From Diphasiastrum complanatum (lineage: Eukaryota > Streptophyta > Lycopodiopsida > Lycopodiales > Lycopodiaceae): a DNA stretch of 64,000 nt. Of the stretch, positions 1-10,504 are shown piece by piece. Both the position numbers and the translations under genes were made by a program. The first letter of the stretch is position 1. Each line of letters starts with the position of its first letter. The stretch spans positions 4,201,163 to 4,265,162 of the forward strand of contig CM055108.1 of the NCBI GenBank assembly GCA_029204225.1, given 5' to 3'. Below the pieces are notes generated by a model, which saw only the letters and a program-made list of their open reading frames with translations, made no database searches and was not told the origin of the DNA.

Positions 1-983
1 TGGGCACATTCTATGCAGTAGTCGGTTTGTTACAACTTAGCCTTGATAGCGTGTTTGGCTCAAGCTGGCAATTTGAGGCACCAAGTTTTAGAAAAGTGCT
101 ATCTTCCTTCATGTAAGTGGCATGTTATTTGAATATGATGTGGGAATTCTCGCATGTAGTAGAAACACAGCAATCTATGTAGGCCTTGATGATGCAGTTA
201 GTATATTCAGTCTTGTTCTCTTCAATCACAAACCGTGTCATTTGTTTCTTCCTATTACAGATATCTAATATTCTTCTTGGAGCTCAGTGCCGAACTTTAC
301 AGAGCCAATATTCCTTACAACATAGAAGCCTACATACTTTTTGCATTGGCACAGTTAAATTGGGCACTGTTTGAAAGCACGTGGTGGGGTTTTGCGTTGG
401 CTTGTGTTGTTGGTGTAGGTTGTCCATTGTCTGAAATTCCAATTATCAAGTAAGACCATTCCCCTTCTTCATGCAAGTGTTCTGAATGCATTATTAAAAC
501 AGAGTGCCAATGATTTGCAGGTCATATTGTTGATAAGGTGCAACTTAGTGTGTGGGATTCGAATAAGTCTTGTATGTTTGTTACAAGGCAATGGCAGATA
601 TAGCTGTTGTGCAGTTTTAATATGGTTTGGAGCTGCTAACTATCTTCTTCTATTCAATTCTCCAGATATTTTGGATTGTGGCACTATTCAAAGCCAAATT
701 TTGAGCTTTTTGGGGAGGTAAGCACTTTCACAGGAATCTTTCCTTGTTATGGTGACTGACCCCAACTTGAGTCTTGTGCTTTACATATCCTTCAGCCTTA
801 TATGTTTGAACAACAGTTGTTCTATCTGACAAAAGCATAAGTTGATTACTATTGTCTCTATTTTTTTTTCTTTTACTTCAGGGTCTTGTGACTTGGGTGA
901 TCTGCTGCTACTTCTCCTACACACCTTTCCTATCCAATCTTTCAAGATGGTTGAGCTTCTATCTCAAAGCCAGACAGAACTGA
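1..983 (+). CDS. 3' end of a conserved plant membrane protein gene (four exons, 5' partial)
   Basis: Four exons can be joined in one frame across canonical introns: 1-112 (reading from base 3), 261-449, 666-717 and 882-983, with GT donors at 113, 450 and 718, AG acceptors just before 261, 666 and 882, and a TGA stop at 981-983. The joined C-terminal part is about 150 residues. It is hydrophobic and rich in Trp, Tyr and Phe, with several probable membrane segments; key strings are [41 protein letters not shown] and [15 protein letters not shown]. From memory this resembles an uncharacterised, conserved plant (probably plastid-targeted) membrane protein, but I cannot name the family with confidence. 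The upstream exons lie outside the window. All splice phases are consistent and there is no internal stop, so the gene looks functional rather than a retro-copy. Function is unknown. Confidence 0.8.
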
Positions 984-2510
984 AAGATGGCAGACCTAGC
1001 AGTGTATTGTAAGCCTCATTGGCTAGCTGTATAGTCTTTACTAGAATAACAGTGTAAAGCTAGACCAGCATTCTTACTTCACTAGATAGGCTGGTCGAAG
1101 CGTTGTTGCACGAAATTCATCTGACTGGAAAGTAAATTTCACACTGATGATAAGAGGTCAGGTTCATATGCTACAGTTCGTGAAAAGCAGATTTTTACTG
1201 CTGATTTCTGGTGTATGTGGTCACACTTTAGGAAATATTTATTCTGTTAGTGTTTATGGAGCTCAAGCTTTAGTGCATCTTTGATTTGTGCAGATTTGAA
1301 GTATTATTCGTAGGTCTGTTGTGTTGGAACGGGTACTGCTTTTCATGTCATAAGAATAGAGCAGTTTGTTGTCATTCCAATAAGCTGACATATTTGGGTT
1401 ACTAACAAATCTATTAGTAATCGAAATCATATATGCCTCATCTCCCATCAGGTCTATGTGACTAAATATAGTCAACATCATGAACACAAAGAGAGAGAAA
1501 AGAGGTTCAAATTTCTCGCATACTAAATTCATAGAACATAAGGATGTTGCTATGAATTAGTTTAGATGGACATAACCATAAAAGTTGTATAGTTCATAGT
1601 GTTTGAGGTGTAGTTGTGCACCTGCCACGTGGAGTTAAAGGGACGCATTGGGTCCCATAAGCAATTGAGCACTTTAAAATGGACTACAATAGAAGAATTG
1701 TTGAACAATGTGTGAGTGTTTCTTGGTCCCCGACTTTTGGTGGTCCTAACACAATTGGGGGATGATTAGGATGTTGGGATAGGATTTTGGTACTCTGCTC
1801 ACTGGGCTCAATGGCCAGGATTTCTAATATTATATCAGAACCGGACCCTTCTGCAAGGCTTAACCAAATCGTGCATTTAGGGGGAGTGTCGGAGGTGTAT
1901 CTTCTCACTTACCACTTGATGGCAAAAGGCCTCGTTGGGTCCCATAAGCGAGCACTTAAAATGGACTGCACTTAAATAATTGAACAATGTATGAGTGTCT
2001 TCTGTGGGTTCCTTGGACGTTTCGTTGGTGCCTAGAGGGTGAAGTGGGATTCTAGTTCTTGGTTTGCATGGCTCAATGACCAAGTTTTCTAACATATAGA
2101 TGTGACCTCTTTAATATTTTTTATGTTTTCACTGTACATGTATAAATGGCATTGCAGAAATTGACAACGGTATGAACATTGAATGGTAAGATTTCAAGAT
2201 GCGCATCAAATATAAGACGTGCAAAAGACTTTCATAATTGGCATTATAAGAAATAAAAAGAAGTCACATTTAATAATCTTTTAGTTAGCAATGCTGCAAC
2301 ACCCATTTGGTGTGATAAGGCAATGTGGACAATTGTGGACTCTCATCCATTTATCTACTTACCAAAAATAGTACGAACACTATTTACGCCTTTATTGACA
2401 AATATGAACCTATCTCTATTTGAGATTTTATGTTGGCCTCCAAAAATGCCAAATAACCAACAAACTAGTTGACAAATTTTCACATCACTAATTATAGGAG
2501 TGTCATAGGC
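984..2510. other. Downstream flank of the membrane-protein gene
   Basis: No coding region can be supported here. The first few hundred bases are probably 3' UTR and terminator of the gene ending at 983. The rest is AT-rich and includes the diverged repeat listed at 1631-2098. Short open frames on the minus strand (around 1263-1530 and 1684-2095) have no recognisable content. Confidence 0.5.
1631..2098. repeat. Diverged tandem duplication, about 285-bp offset
   Basis: Two blocks share an ordered series of strings: GTTGGGTCCCATAAGC (about 1650 and 1934), TTAAAATGGACT (about 1674 and 1957), TTGAACAATGTRTGAGTGT (about 1701 and 1980), and GGCTCAATGRCCA followed by TTTCTAA (about 1805 and 2070). 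The spacing is near-constant and there are many substitutions. It could be a decayed tandem duplication or two relics of one small element. No coding content is visible. Confidence 0.6.
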
Positions 2511-2514
2511 TCTA

Positions 2515-3138
2515 TAATGTGGTTAAAAATGACTAGCCCGGATCTTAGCTATAGTGTTTGCAAATTGAGTTAATTTATGCAAAATTATTCCATGTATCAT
2601 TCGAAAATGGCCAAGAGGATCCTTAGATACCTCTCAAATACTATAGATTCTGAAATTCTTTATAAGGGAGATGCTATATCATTGCATGCCTTCTTGGATT
2701 TAGATTTTTTAGGTTGCAAAGTGGATAGAAGATCCACAAGTGCTTTTGTATGTTTCATCGGTGATGGAGTAATCTCATGGCTATTAAAGAAACAATCAAC
2801 AATTTTGCTATCCTCAACTGAAACTAAATACAAGGCACTTACAACCACTACGAAGGAGATATCATGGATCAAATGGTTGCTTATGGAGTTGCATGTGCTT
2901 AGATCTAATTATTTTTCCTTGATCAAGTGTGACAACCTCTCTTTTCCAAGTATTGCTGCCAACCAATGTTTCATGCTCGAAACAAGCATACCGACATTTG
3001 TCAAGGGAGATCAGTTTGGAGCATGTACCAACATTAGAATGCTTGGCTAATATTCTTACTAAAACACTTGCAAGAGGAACATTTGCTAAGTTTAGATTAG
3101 TCGTTAATGTTTTAAGTATATCTACGTTGAAAAAATAG
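2515..3138 (+). pseudogene. Copia F: RNase H end of pol (truncated)
   Basis: The C-terminal end of a Ty1/copia polyprotein. The frame opens with the RT-RNase H connection (SPDLSYSVCKLS near 2535), then an in-frame stop, then RNase H with MAKRILRYLS, a degenerate LDLDF where YSDSD is usual, RRSTSAFVCFIGDGVISWL, LSSTETKYKAL and KCDN. Near 3010 the reading shifts by a frame and continues as LEHVPTLECLANILTKTL. The substitutions, stop and frameshift make it non-functional. Protease, integrase and RT are absent to the left, so the element is 5' truncated. It leads directly into the LTR at 3157. Confidence 0.85.
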
Positions 3139-3156
3139 CATATTTTTGAAGCGGAG

Positions 3157-3585
3157 TGTTAAATTTGGCAAAACTAGCTATTGTAATTTGGTCATTTGAC
3201 TTGTTTGACCTCATGACTATCATATGTACATATTTAGAGGCATGTTTCCTTCTTTATCATTGTACTTATCAGCCCAAAACTTGAGGCTATCCACATGTAA
3301 AAGTGATTGCAAAAATCAAGCGATCAAGAGGTGCAAGTAATGGTGACTTAATTTGAGCACCTTGATTGTAGTCATGATTAGGGTAGGTTTAGGGTGATTT
3401 TGAGGGTTTTATAACCCTAATACCAGGTCAGGCCTGAGTAGTATAAATGATGGACCTTTCCAATGTATTTATCATCATAAGAAAATTCCAAGATAATGAG
3501 ATTTTCTACCTTCCCATACATTGTTTTGTGATAGCAATCTTGCATTGTTCTTGATGAATTTTATGATATATTGGGTGTACTAACA
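3157..3585 (+). mobile_element. 3' LTR of copia F
   Basis: The sequence starts TGTTAAATTTGG immediately after a purine-rich stretch (GAAGCGGAG) that follows the pol end, and it ends GTACTAACA. TGTTA at the start and TAACA at the end are the short inverted ends expected of a copia LTR; length is about 429 bp. No partner LTR remains in the window, so the boundaries are inferred from the termini and from the next element beginning at 3586. Confidence 0.6.
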
Positions 3586-5080
3586 CCTAGTTATATGCTA
3601 TAAAAATCTGAACTTTATTTGGTTTCAAATGCTCAAGTAGATTTTTCATTTTGTGTGTCCCTACTAACTGTCTATATAGCATAACATCAAATGGCTTTTT
3701 ACCTGGCTCAATAGGAATGTTCACTAGCTTGCAATCCTGTAGCCTGAACCTGTGCAGCAACTCTCTGACATACTTCACCAGTGTTGGACCCACCTCATGT
3801 CCTTTTTGCCACACCTCCACTTCAAGGCAATAATGCATTAGGTTGAGATCTGTCATAGATAAGAGAGTATAATTTGCTTCATACCTGTTAGATTGTGTCC
3901 TCTCTCTCGTTGATCTTCGTAGCTCTCCTTGGGTAGATGATTTAGGAAAGTCATCCATGTCACGGCTCTCCATCAATTTCACATCCTTCACAAAGCAACA
4001 ATCATGGGCAAATTCTGCTTTCTTCATCTGGTACATAAAGTACCTCCTTGATCATCTTGCTTTTGCCATCAGGTAGTTGGATGGAAATGGTGCCTATTCC
4101 CTTGATCTTGCACACATCACCATTTTTTGTGAAACAGACGTTCCATTGTCCAACTCTTTCAAGCCACTGAACCAATCTTTATTACCTGTCATGTGTCTTG
4201 TGGCTCCCGAGTCAATGTACCAAGCTTGATCATCTTGATTGGATGACAATGTTGATATAAAGATGCTAGAGTCTTCAACTTCAGCTTCGTCGACAAGGTT
4301 ACCTGCTTGCTTTGGTTTTCCATTGCCTGATTCCGCCAAGAATTTCGACACTCGCTTTTCCAATGGCCCTTTTTGCTACAATGGAAGCATTTGCCCTTCT
4401 TCTTGGTCTTGCTAGATAATCCCTCATCCTCCTGAGTCTTGGTGAATCGCTACTTAGACTTATTTTTACCCTTGCCTTTGCCTTGTTTTTGACGTGTCGC
4501 AAGTGCTTTGATCATCAGTATTTTGACGTCTAGCTTTCACCATCTCTCGTCGTTGCTCCACCTGCATCAAGATTCTTATGAGCTCGTCAAAGGTTGGTAA
4601 TCTTTCTCTTGATGCTATCCCGCTTAAGAACATCTGATAAGGTTCTACAATGCCTCATAATGCATTGTGCCAGCTGAACATCACGTGCGCTCGCCAATAG
4701 AATACAGTTCATCCCTCATTGTCTTATAAGTCTGAATGTGCTTTCCTTGCTCCATTTGGACACTATTCAGCTTTGACTTCAGAAACATAATCCTTGATGA
4801 ATTTGACGTCTCAAACTACTCCTTTAGCACATCCCATGCCTGTCTTGGTGTAATGACATCACTTATGTGGGTAATGATGTGGTCTTTCACTAATAAGTTG
4901 ATGAAGGTCAAAGCTCTCCTCGTCTTCCTATTGAACTCTTTAATGTCCGTTTCATTCGACAGTCTTCTCTCATCACATGTGACGACATCCCATAGTTCCT
5001 TCTTTATCAGTATGTTTTGAATCTCCACACCGCATAATTGGAAATCCCGTCCAATTTGCTATTAACCAGGTATATCAAAA
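3586..5080 (-). pseudogene. Copia G: collapsed gag-protease-RT relic
   Basis: Read right to left this is a copia polyprotein with large internal losses. Near 5078-4816 is the gag N-terminus (KLDGISNYAVWRFK, then after a frameshift KKELWDVV and PRQAWDVLKE). Near 4500-4300 is a basic stretch and a decayed zinc-knuckle region. Near 4240-4180 is the protease active-site block (AWYIDSGATRHMTG). After that only the pre-RT linker (RRSTRERTQSNRYE, near 3920) and the tail of RT survive (RFRLQDCKLVNIPIEPG, then YRQLVGT). Integrase and the catalytic part of RT are gone. Several stops and frameshifts interrupt it. Its left end abuts the copia F LTR at 3585/3586. Confidence 0.8.
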
Positions 5081-5094
5081 TTCGCCAGTCTGTC

Positions 5095-5725
5095 TGCAGC
5101 CCTAACACACCCTGATCTTTTATTTTATCACCTCCACGAATTCTGACCACGATCAGATTCTTACTCAAATCTTTGTCCTAGAGTTCGTCGGCTTCATTGA
5201 GACTAGATCTCATCAAGACCAGTCCTCCAACAGCTCCGCGAATTCTATCTCAGAGATTTTGCATGTTTTCTGTTAGAAAGTCACATTTTTTTTTTCCATA
5301 TTCCCTATCTGCCAATAAAACCTCTGTATTAGAAATCGCCATCCAACCTACGAAATTGTTCTCAGTGAGTATGAATTCCCTATCCTACCTGCGAACTCTA
5401 ACAATACAAATGTTTTCCAAAAAATATAAAAAATCAATATTCTGATAGACAGAACTCCTTATCAGAATTTTGAGTATTACAGTTCGATTATCTGCCTGTC
5501 CACAAATTCTCAGCCTGTCCCCGAATTTTAGTACAAACATAAAGACCAGTTTTTTGTCCTACACTCCATTCTGCAAGCAAACTGTCTTTTTTGTCAAGTA
5601 CAGTACTGACCTGATCATCTGTATTGTTACTCTCCTCCACACTCTGTATCATGTCTTGTGACTGTGCTGAATCTTCTAATCCGGCTATCCCAATGCCCAA
5701 GCTTATAATCCAAAACAAGTTGTCT
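5095..5725 (+). other. LTR- or leader-like region of gypsy H
   Basis: Non-coding DNA ahead of the gypsy H polyprotein. It contains repeated short motifs of the form CTCCRCGAATTCT (5132-5144 and 5234-5246). The same 13-mer recurs at 10325-10337, followed in both places by TTTTGCAT and a long T tract. That suggests the two regions are diverged LTR or leader copies of one element. I cannot define LTR ends or a primer site. Open frames in this stretch look like chance frames. Confidence 0.35.
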
Positions 5726-5729
5726 TTGT

Positions 5730-6480
5730 TGCACATCAGCTGCCCACAATACAAGGATGTTTTATCTGTGCAGGTAAGCATCCTAGTATTTGCTACCCAC
5801 ACCGGCAAATTCGCAATGCCGGCCAACAATCTTCCACTTCCCATAAAGTACCTCACAAATCCTTTGAAAGCAAAACCCTTGAAGGTATTGAAGTTTGGGG
5901 AGATTTACTACACGCCAATGTCACTCTTCCTTTTCATGTTCTTTGGAAGCATGCTGCCAAGTGGAAACACCAAATCCAATCCAATAACACCACCAGTCCT
6001 GATGAGTTGCCTGAAATGCCCTTACATCTAACCAATCCACTCAGCGAATGAGGCAACATCAAAATCCCAGCTACCCATCACCAATCATGTGAAGCTTTAG
6101 CGGTACTCGATGGTGGCTTTGGTGTCAACATCATTTTGACATCCCTCATGATAGAATGGAATCTGAAAGACAAGCTGGTTAAACCCACTTGTCAGCTTCG
6201 GATGGCTGATGGTCCGACCTACCGGTTTCCTTCCACAAGTACTGATCAAACTAGGAGGTCTCAAGTTTTCTGTCGATCTCGTAGTACTTGATATTCCCAA
6301 TAATGCCTATTCATATGAACTACTACTTGTCATCCGTGGCTCACCAATGCACGAGTCATTCATGCCTGGAGCAAAGGCCGAGTCACTTTTGGAAATTGTG
6401 ACAGTTCTGTCACCATTGATTCAACGGGCAAACTCAAACTTGCATGCATTCATGACAAAGGGTCCTCGACCACCAACTCA
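5730..6480 (+). pseudogene. Gypsy H: gag end and retropepsin-like protease
   Basis: The frame contains a degenerate cysteine/histidine cluster (CFICAGKH...C near 5765, possibly a decayed zinc knuckle). After an in-frame stop near 6048 it runs into a retropepsin-like segment: VLDGGFGVNII near 6100, where the usual D-S/T-G triad reads D-G-G, then LRMADGPTYRF near 6200. After a frameshift it continues as LGGLKFSVDLVVLDIP. This is the arrangement of plant Ty3/gypsy aspartic proteases. The D-G-G active site, stops and frameshifts indicate a dead copy. Confidence 0.65.
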
Positions 6481-6612
6481 GTGTTTTAACCATACCAGTC
6501 CAACCACAAAAAAAGATCATTATGTTAAATCTACTGATATCATAAACTGGTGTCACAGTCTAGCTACCATTGATTGTATGAATGCCGATTACTGTGCTCA
6601 GTATTAGGATAA

Positions 6613-7505
6613 TTGTACCTCTCCACTCCCGATCGATCATGACCAATTACCTGATCTTGATACACCTATAATCAATATCAATTTTATTGATATCCTTCCA
6701 CACAATGATGAGTTACTAAATGGTGCATGGCTATCTACTAATGAATCAGAAGATTTATTCGTCGATGACGAGAATGTCTTACGAGTTCAGAATTGCCCAG
6801 AAGATTTGGACATTTCTGATAGTCAGATCCTCAATTACATGGAGGCACTTCCACTTAGGGCCTATCCGCAACATGATTTTAAGGTGGAACTGGTTGCCAA
6901 GGTTACAGTTGAAAAGCTTGAGACAAAATTCTACCGTGCCAAATGCCCACACTATTCATGGGATCTCTTCGAGGAGGAGACCATCTTTCAAATTGATGAC
7001 GAGATCCTCCATGATGTACCACCCGTCCCTCATCCACACACCTCCCCATAGCCAAAGCATCAACCATGTGGCCATGCTATGAAATAGAAGATGAAAAAAC
7101 CACTTCAAATTCAACCGCCTGGTGGCCTCACAATTGTTAGGGAAGTTCCTGAGATTGCCTCTATTCCTACACCAACACCCGAACGTCCCCAATCACCATC
7201 CCGACAGGTGAAAGACAAGGCCCCCCTCGAATCTCCAACCCATGATGTCCCTGCATACTTTAAGGACTATATGATCGAGGATGTCACAATCCAATTACCC
7301 CAAGCTCAACGTGAGCCAAATGGTAATTCGCCCTACGAAGGCCCTGCATGAACTATCATCCTTTCTTTGAGTGAGCCAAATGAAACCAATGAATATTTCG
7401 TCCACATCGGAGCTCATCTCAATCGCGAACAACACAGACGGCTTGAAAAGCTCCTGCAAAAGTATCGACATGTCTTTCCATGGACCTATAAAAAGGTGTC
7501 TCACC
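6613..7505 (+). pseudogene. Gypsy H: spacer between protease and RT
   Basis: Acidic and Pro-rich polyprotein sequence continues in one main frame with a few stops (6806-7051, 7091-7351, 7371-7512). The last part (LNREQHRRLEKLLQKYRHVFPW, shown in part) is the conserved lead-in to the gypsy reverse transcriptase, usually ending in a phrase such as DVFAW or HVFPW. No enzyme domain lies within the spacer itself. Confidence 0.6.
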
Positions 7506-7515
7506 CCAAGTAGCT

Positions 7516-8697
7516 GTGCATCATATCCCGCTTAAACCAGGTGTGAGGCCAATTGCTAGTCATCCATACAGATGCAATCCAATCTATAAGGCCAAGATCA
7601 AAGAAGAATTACAATGTCTCTTAGATGCGGGATTTATCTATGAAATCGAGCATACTGAGTGGGTCTCTCCAATTGTCATCATTCCCAAAAAAAAATGGAA
7701 AACTCCGTATATGTGTCGACTTTAAGAAGCTTAACGCGGTCACCAAACGTGATCATTTTCCATTACCTTTCGGAGAATCCATCTTAGAAAATCTAGCAGG
7801 AGATGAGGCTTACTCCTTGTTATATGGCTTTAGCGGATACAATATAATCCAAATTGCTGAAGAAGATCAACATAAAACTGCTTTTGCCACAGAATGGAGA
7901 ACCTTCTGCTAGAAATTCATGCCTTCTGGTCTCTATAATGCCCCTAGCACCTTCCAACATGTTATGCAAGTGGCCTTTTCTCAGCAGATGGGCGATACCC
8001 TAGAGGTTTACTTGGACGATTTAGGTGCACATTCAGAAGAAACACGCCATCTATCTGTGCTCAATTTTTTTTTAATCCAATGTCAATGCTTCGGCATCTC
8101 CCTTAATCCTGAAAAATGCCAAATCTGGGTAACACATGGTATTGTGTTAGGACATATTATTTCTCGAAATGGCATTGCCACTGACCCCGAAAAGATCCTT
8201 ATCATTCAAAATCTACCGGAACTACATACGATACGCGAAGTTTACTCTTTCCTTGGCCACGCCAACTACTACCGGTGCTTTATTCTCGATTTTGCTAACA
8301 AAGCACGCTTAATCTACAAAGTAGTTGCAGTTCCCAAATGGACGGATAAACAACGCGTCGTATTTAATCAACTCAAAGAAGCCCTTACCAATGCACCTAT
8401 CTTCTGGGCTCCTGATTATTCTAAAGAATTCCATGTGCATATCGATGCATCTAGTATGCCATTGGAGCAGTGCTCACCCAACCGGGAGAATTCAAAAATG
8501 ATTACCCAATCGGTTTTCTTAGTAGACAAATGATACTTGCGGAAGTCAATTATGACACTACCAAACGCACAGACCATATTACTAGATGGATCCTATTCCT
8601 GAGAGAATTTGAGTTTAGGATCGTGGTTCATAAGGGAGTTCAACATTTTCAAGCAGATCATTTGTCCCAAATCTCTAACCTTCCTACCCCCGATTAA
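7516..8697 (+). pseudogene. Gypsy H: reverse transcriptase and RNase H
   Basis: Ty3/gypsy RT in three overlapping frames. In order: HHIPLKPGVRPIASHPYR, DAGFIYEIEHTEWVSPIV, a frameshift near 7690 in a run of A bases, LRICVDFKKLNAVTKRDHFPLP, a stop at 7911-7913, MPSGLYNAPSTFQ and the catalytic box VYLDDLGAHS. Downstream is the connection SFLGHANYYRCFI. The RNase H part begins FHVHIDAS near 8430 but then shifts frame, and its middle is missing before NYDTTKRTD and FEFRIVVHKG. The active-site aspartates of RT are present, but frameshifts, a stop and a shortened RNase H make the copy inactive. Confidence 0.9.
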
Positions 8698-8781
8698 GGT
8701 GTCAACGATGATTTACCAGATGTCGTTGACTCTCCACCCGTATGGACTAAGGAGATCATAGAATATTTAACTTCAGGGCAG

Positions 8782-9968
8782 ATGGATCCTTCCTTGTCTA
8801 AACCTGAACAACATGCATTGGTCCTCAAAACTAAACCTTATATATTAATTGCAGGACAACACTACAAGCAAGGGTTAGATGGAATCATCCGACGATGTCT
8901 TACTGAAGGTGAAATACCCTCTGTAATTTTCCTCACTCATAAAGGTATTGGTGCAGGCCATTTCTCTTCTGAAACAACTGCTAAGAAAATCCTCTTGGCC
9001 AGTTTCTGGTGGCCAACACTCTTCAAGGATACGCACAATATCACTAAGGCCTATGATGTCTGCCAATGCACAAAACGCTTTCAAAAGAACGACTACATGC
9101 CTTTACACCCTGTAACCACTGATGAAGCTTTCCATAAATGGGGGATTGACTATGTTGGACCTATTAGTCCCGCAGCTCGACACACACAATCTCATTACAT
9201 CATAGTAGCTACGGACTATTACACCAAATGGGCTGAAGCAAGAGTTGTTCGCGATGCTGACGCTTGTTCTACCGCAAAATTTTCTATGAACAGGTTATAG
9301 TTCATTTCGGATGTCTTCTAGAGCTTTTAATTGATAAGGGTAAACATTTCTTTAACTCTGTCATTGCAAATCTACTTTCAAAATTTTTTGGCCAGGTGGA
9401 ATCCACCAATAAAATCCTAAGTGAAATTCTCACCAAAATCGTTGAATCCAGCTGAACTGATTGGGAACTCAAACTTCATGTTGCTCTCTGGGCTTATCAC
9501 ACCGCCCCGAAGAGAGCTACATGCTTAACTCCTTTCTAGCTAACATATGGCCAAGAAGCCGTTGTGCTTGTAGAATTCCATATCCCCTCCCTTCGAGTGG
9601 CCTATAACCTTGAGCTCGATAATTAACAGACTCTAGCAAACAAGTTATTCCATCTGGAACAACCATGCGAAACACGACGGATTAGCATCCATGCTCAACA
9701 AGTCCACAAACATCAACAAAAATCATGGCATGATAGATCATTGAAACTTAGAGACTTCCAGGTTAGAGATAAGATCATGCTATACCAGGCCAAAGCCTTC
9801 AAAGGCAAATTGAAATTTTTTGGCCAAGGTCCTTACGTCATTAAAAAAATCTTTGCCTCTGGATATGTACAACTCCAAACCCTTCAAGGCGATATCCTCG
9901 ACACTGTGGTCAATGGGAGCAGACTGAGAAAGTATAATGAATCCTGTTTTTATCTTGATATGTATTAG
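8782..9968 (+). pseudogene. Gypsy H: integrase
   Basis: The integrase has an N-terminal HHCC-type zinc domain (THKGIGAGH, then AYDVCQC). The first Cys of the usual C-x2-C pair appears to be Tyr. The core follows: GIDYVGP (first Asp), LIDKGKHFFN (second Asp, after a frameshift near 9290) and GQVESTNKI (Glu). The C-terminal domain is KLKFFGQGPYVIKKI...NGSRLRKY and stops near 9968. Stops near 9452, 9538 and 9625 interrupt it. The short C-terminal domain shows no chromodomain. The minus-strand integrase at 25630-26795 has the same KWGIDYVGPI and NGSRLRRY phrases, so both probably belong to one lineage. Confidence 0.88.
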
Positions 9969-10503
9969 TTGTTTTCTTTCCTACTGTTCTTCTTTACTTT
10001 TCTTTATTGTCTGCCTGCCATTTCAACAAATTTTTTGTTGTGCTTTCTTGTTCAAACCATCAAGATACTATCAGATCAGGTATACAAATAGTCTTTTCTC
10101 TGAGAAAACCACAAAAGCCATTAGTTTTAGAAAAATTTGTCTCACAATAGAATTTGTCTGACTCCTTTTTATAGTGCACAATTCATTTTTAGCCTCCACA
10201 AATTTTGTCTCAGAGACAAACTTTTTAGAAATAGAAAAAAGCTAGTTTGCTCATCTGATATCCACTATCAGAATTCGCAAACAATTCACTGAAGTTAAAA
10301 TACTTTCCACGATTTCTTTGTGATCTCCGCGAATTCTGATCAAACAAAATTTTGCATTGTTAGACATTTTTTTTATTTTGGCATAAAAAAATCACTTACA
10401 AGAATTTGTCGACCCTCAGAACGTTGCCTCAATATTCGCGACAGCCATTATCAAATCGTGGACACTAAGGACGATAGCCACTCTCAAGGATCATTAGCCA
10501 GAA
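9969..10503 (+). other. Non-coding spacer after gypsy H integrase
   Basis: T-rich DNA without a supportable gene. It carries the CTCCGCGAATTCT motif (10325-10337) shared with 5132-5144 and 5234-5246, and several CAAATTTTGTCT-like strings. It may be a decayed LTR or an untranslated spacer before the frame starting at 10505. The evidence does not separate the two. Confidence 0.35.
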
Positions 10504-10504
10504 A

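Noticed and set aside
5624-6031. 135-residue plus-strand frame in the gypsy H 5' region
   Set aside because: The gag/protease reading with the C..C..H cluster and the D-G-G block is in a different frame; this one has no motif.
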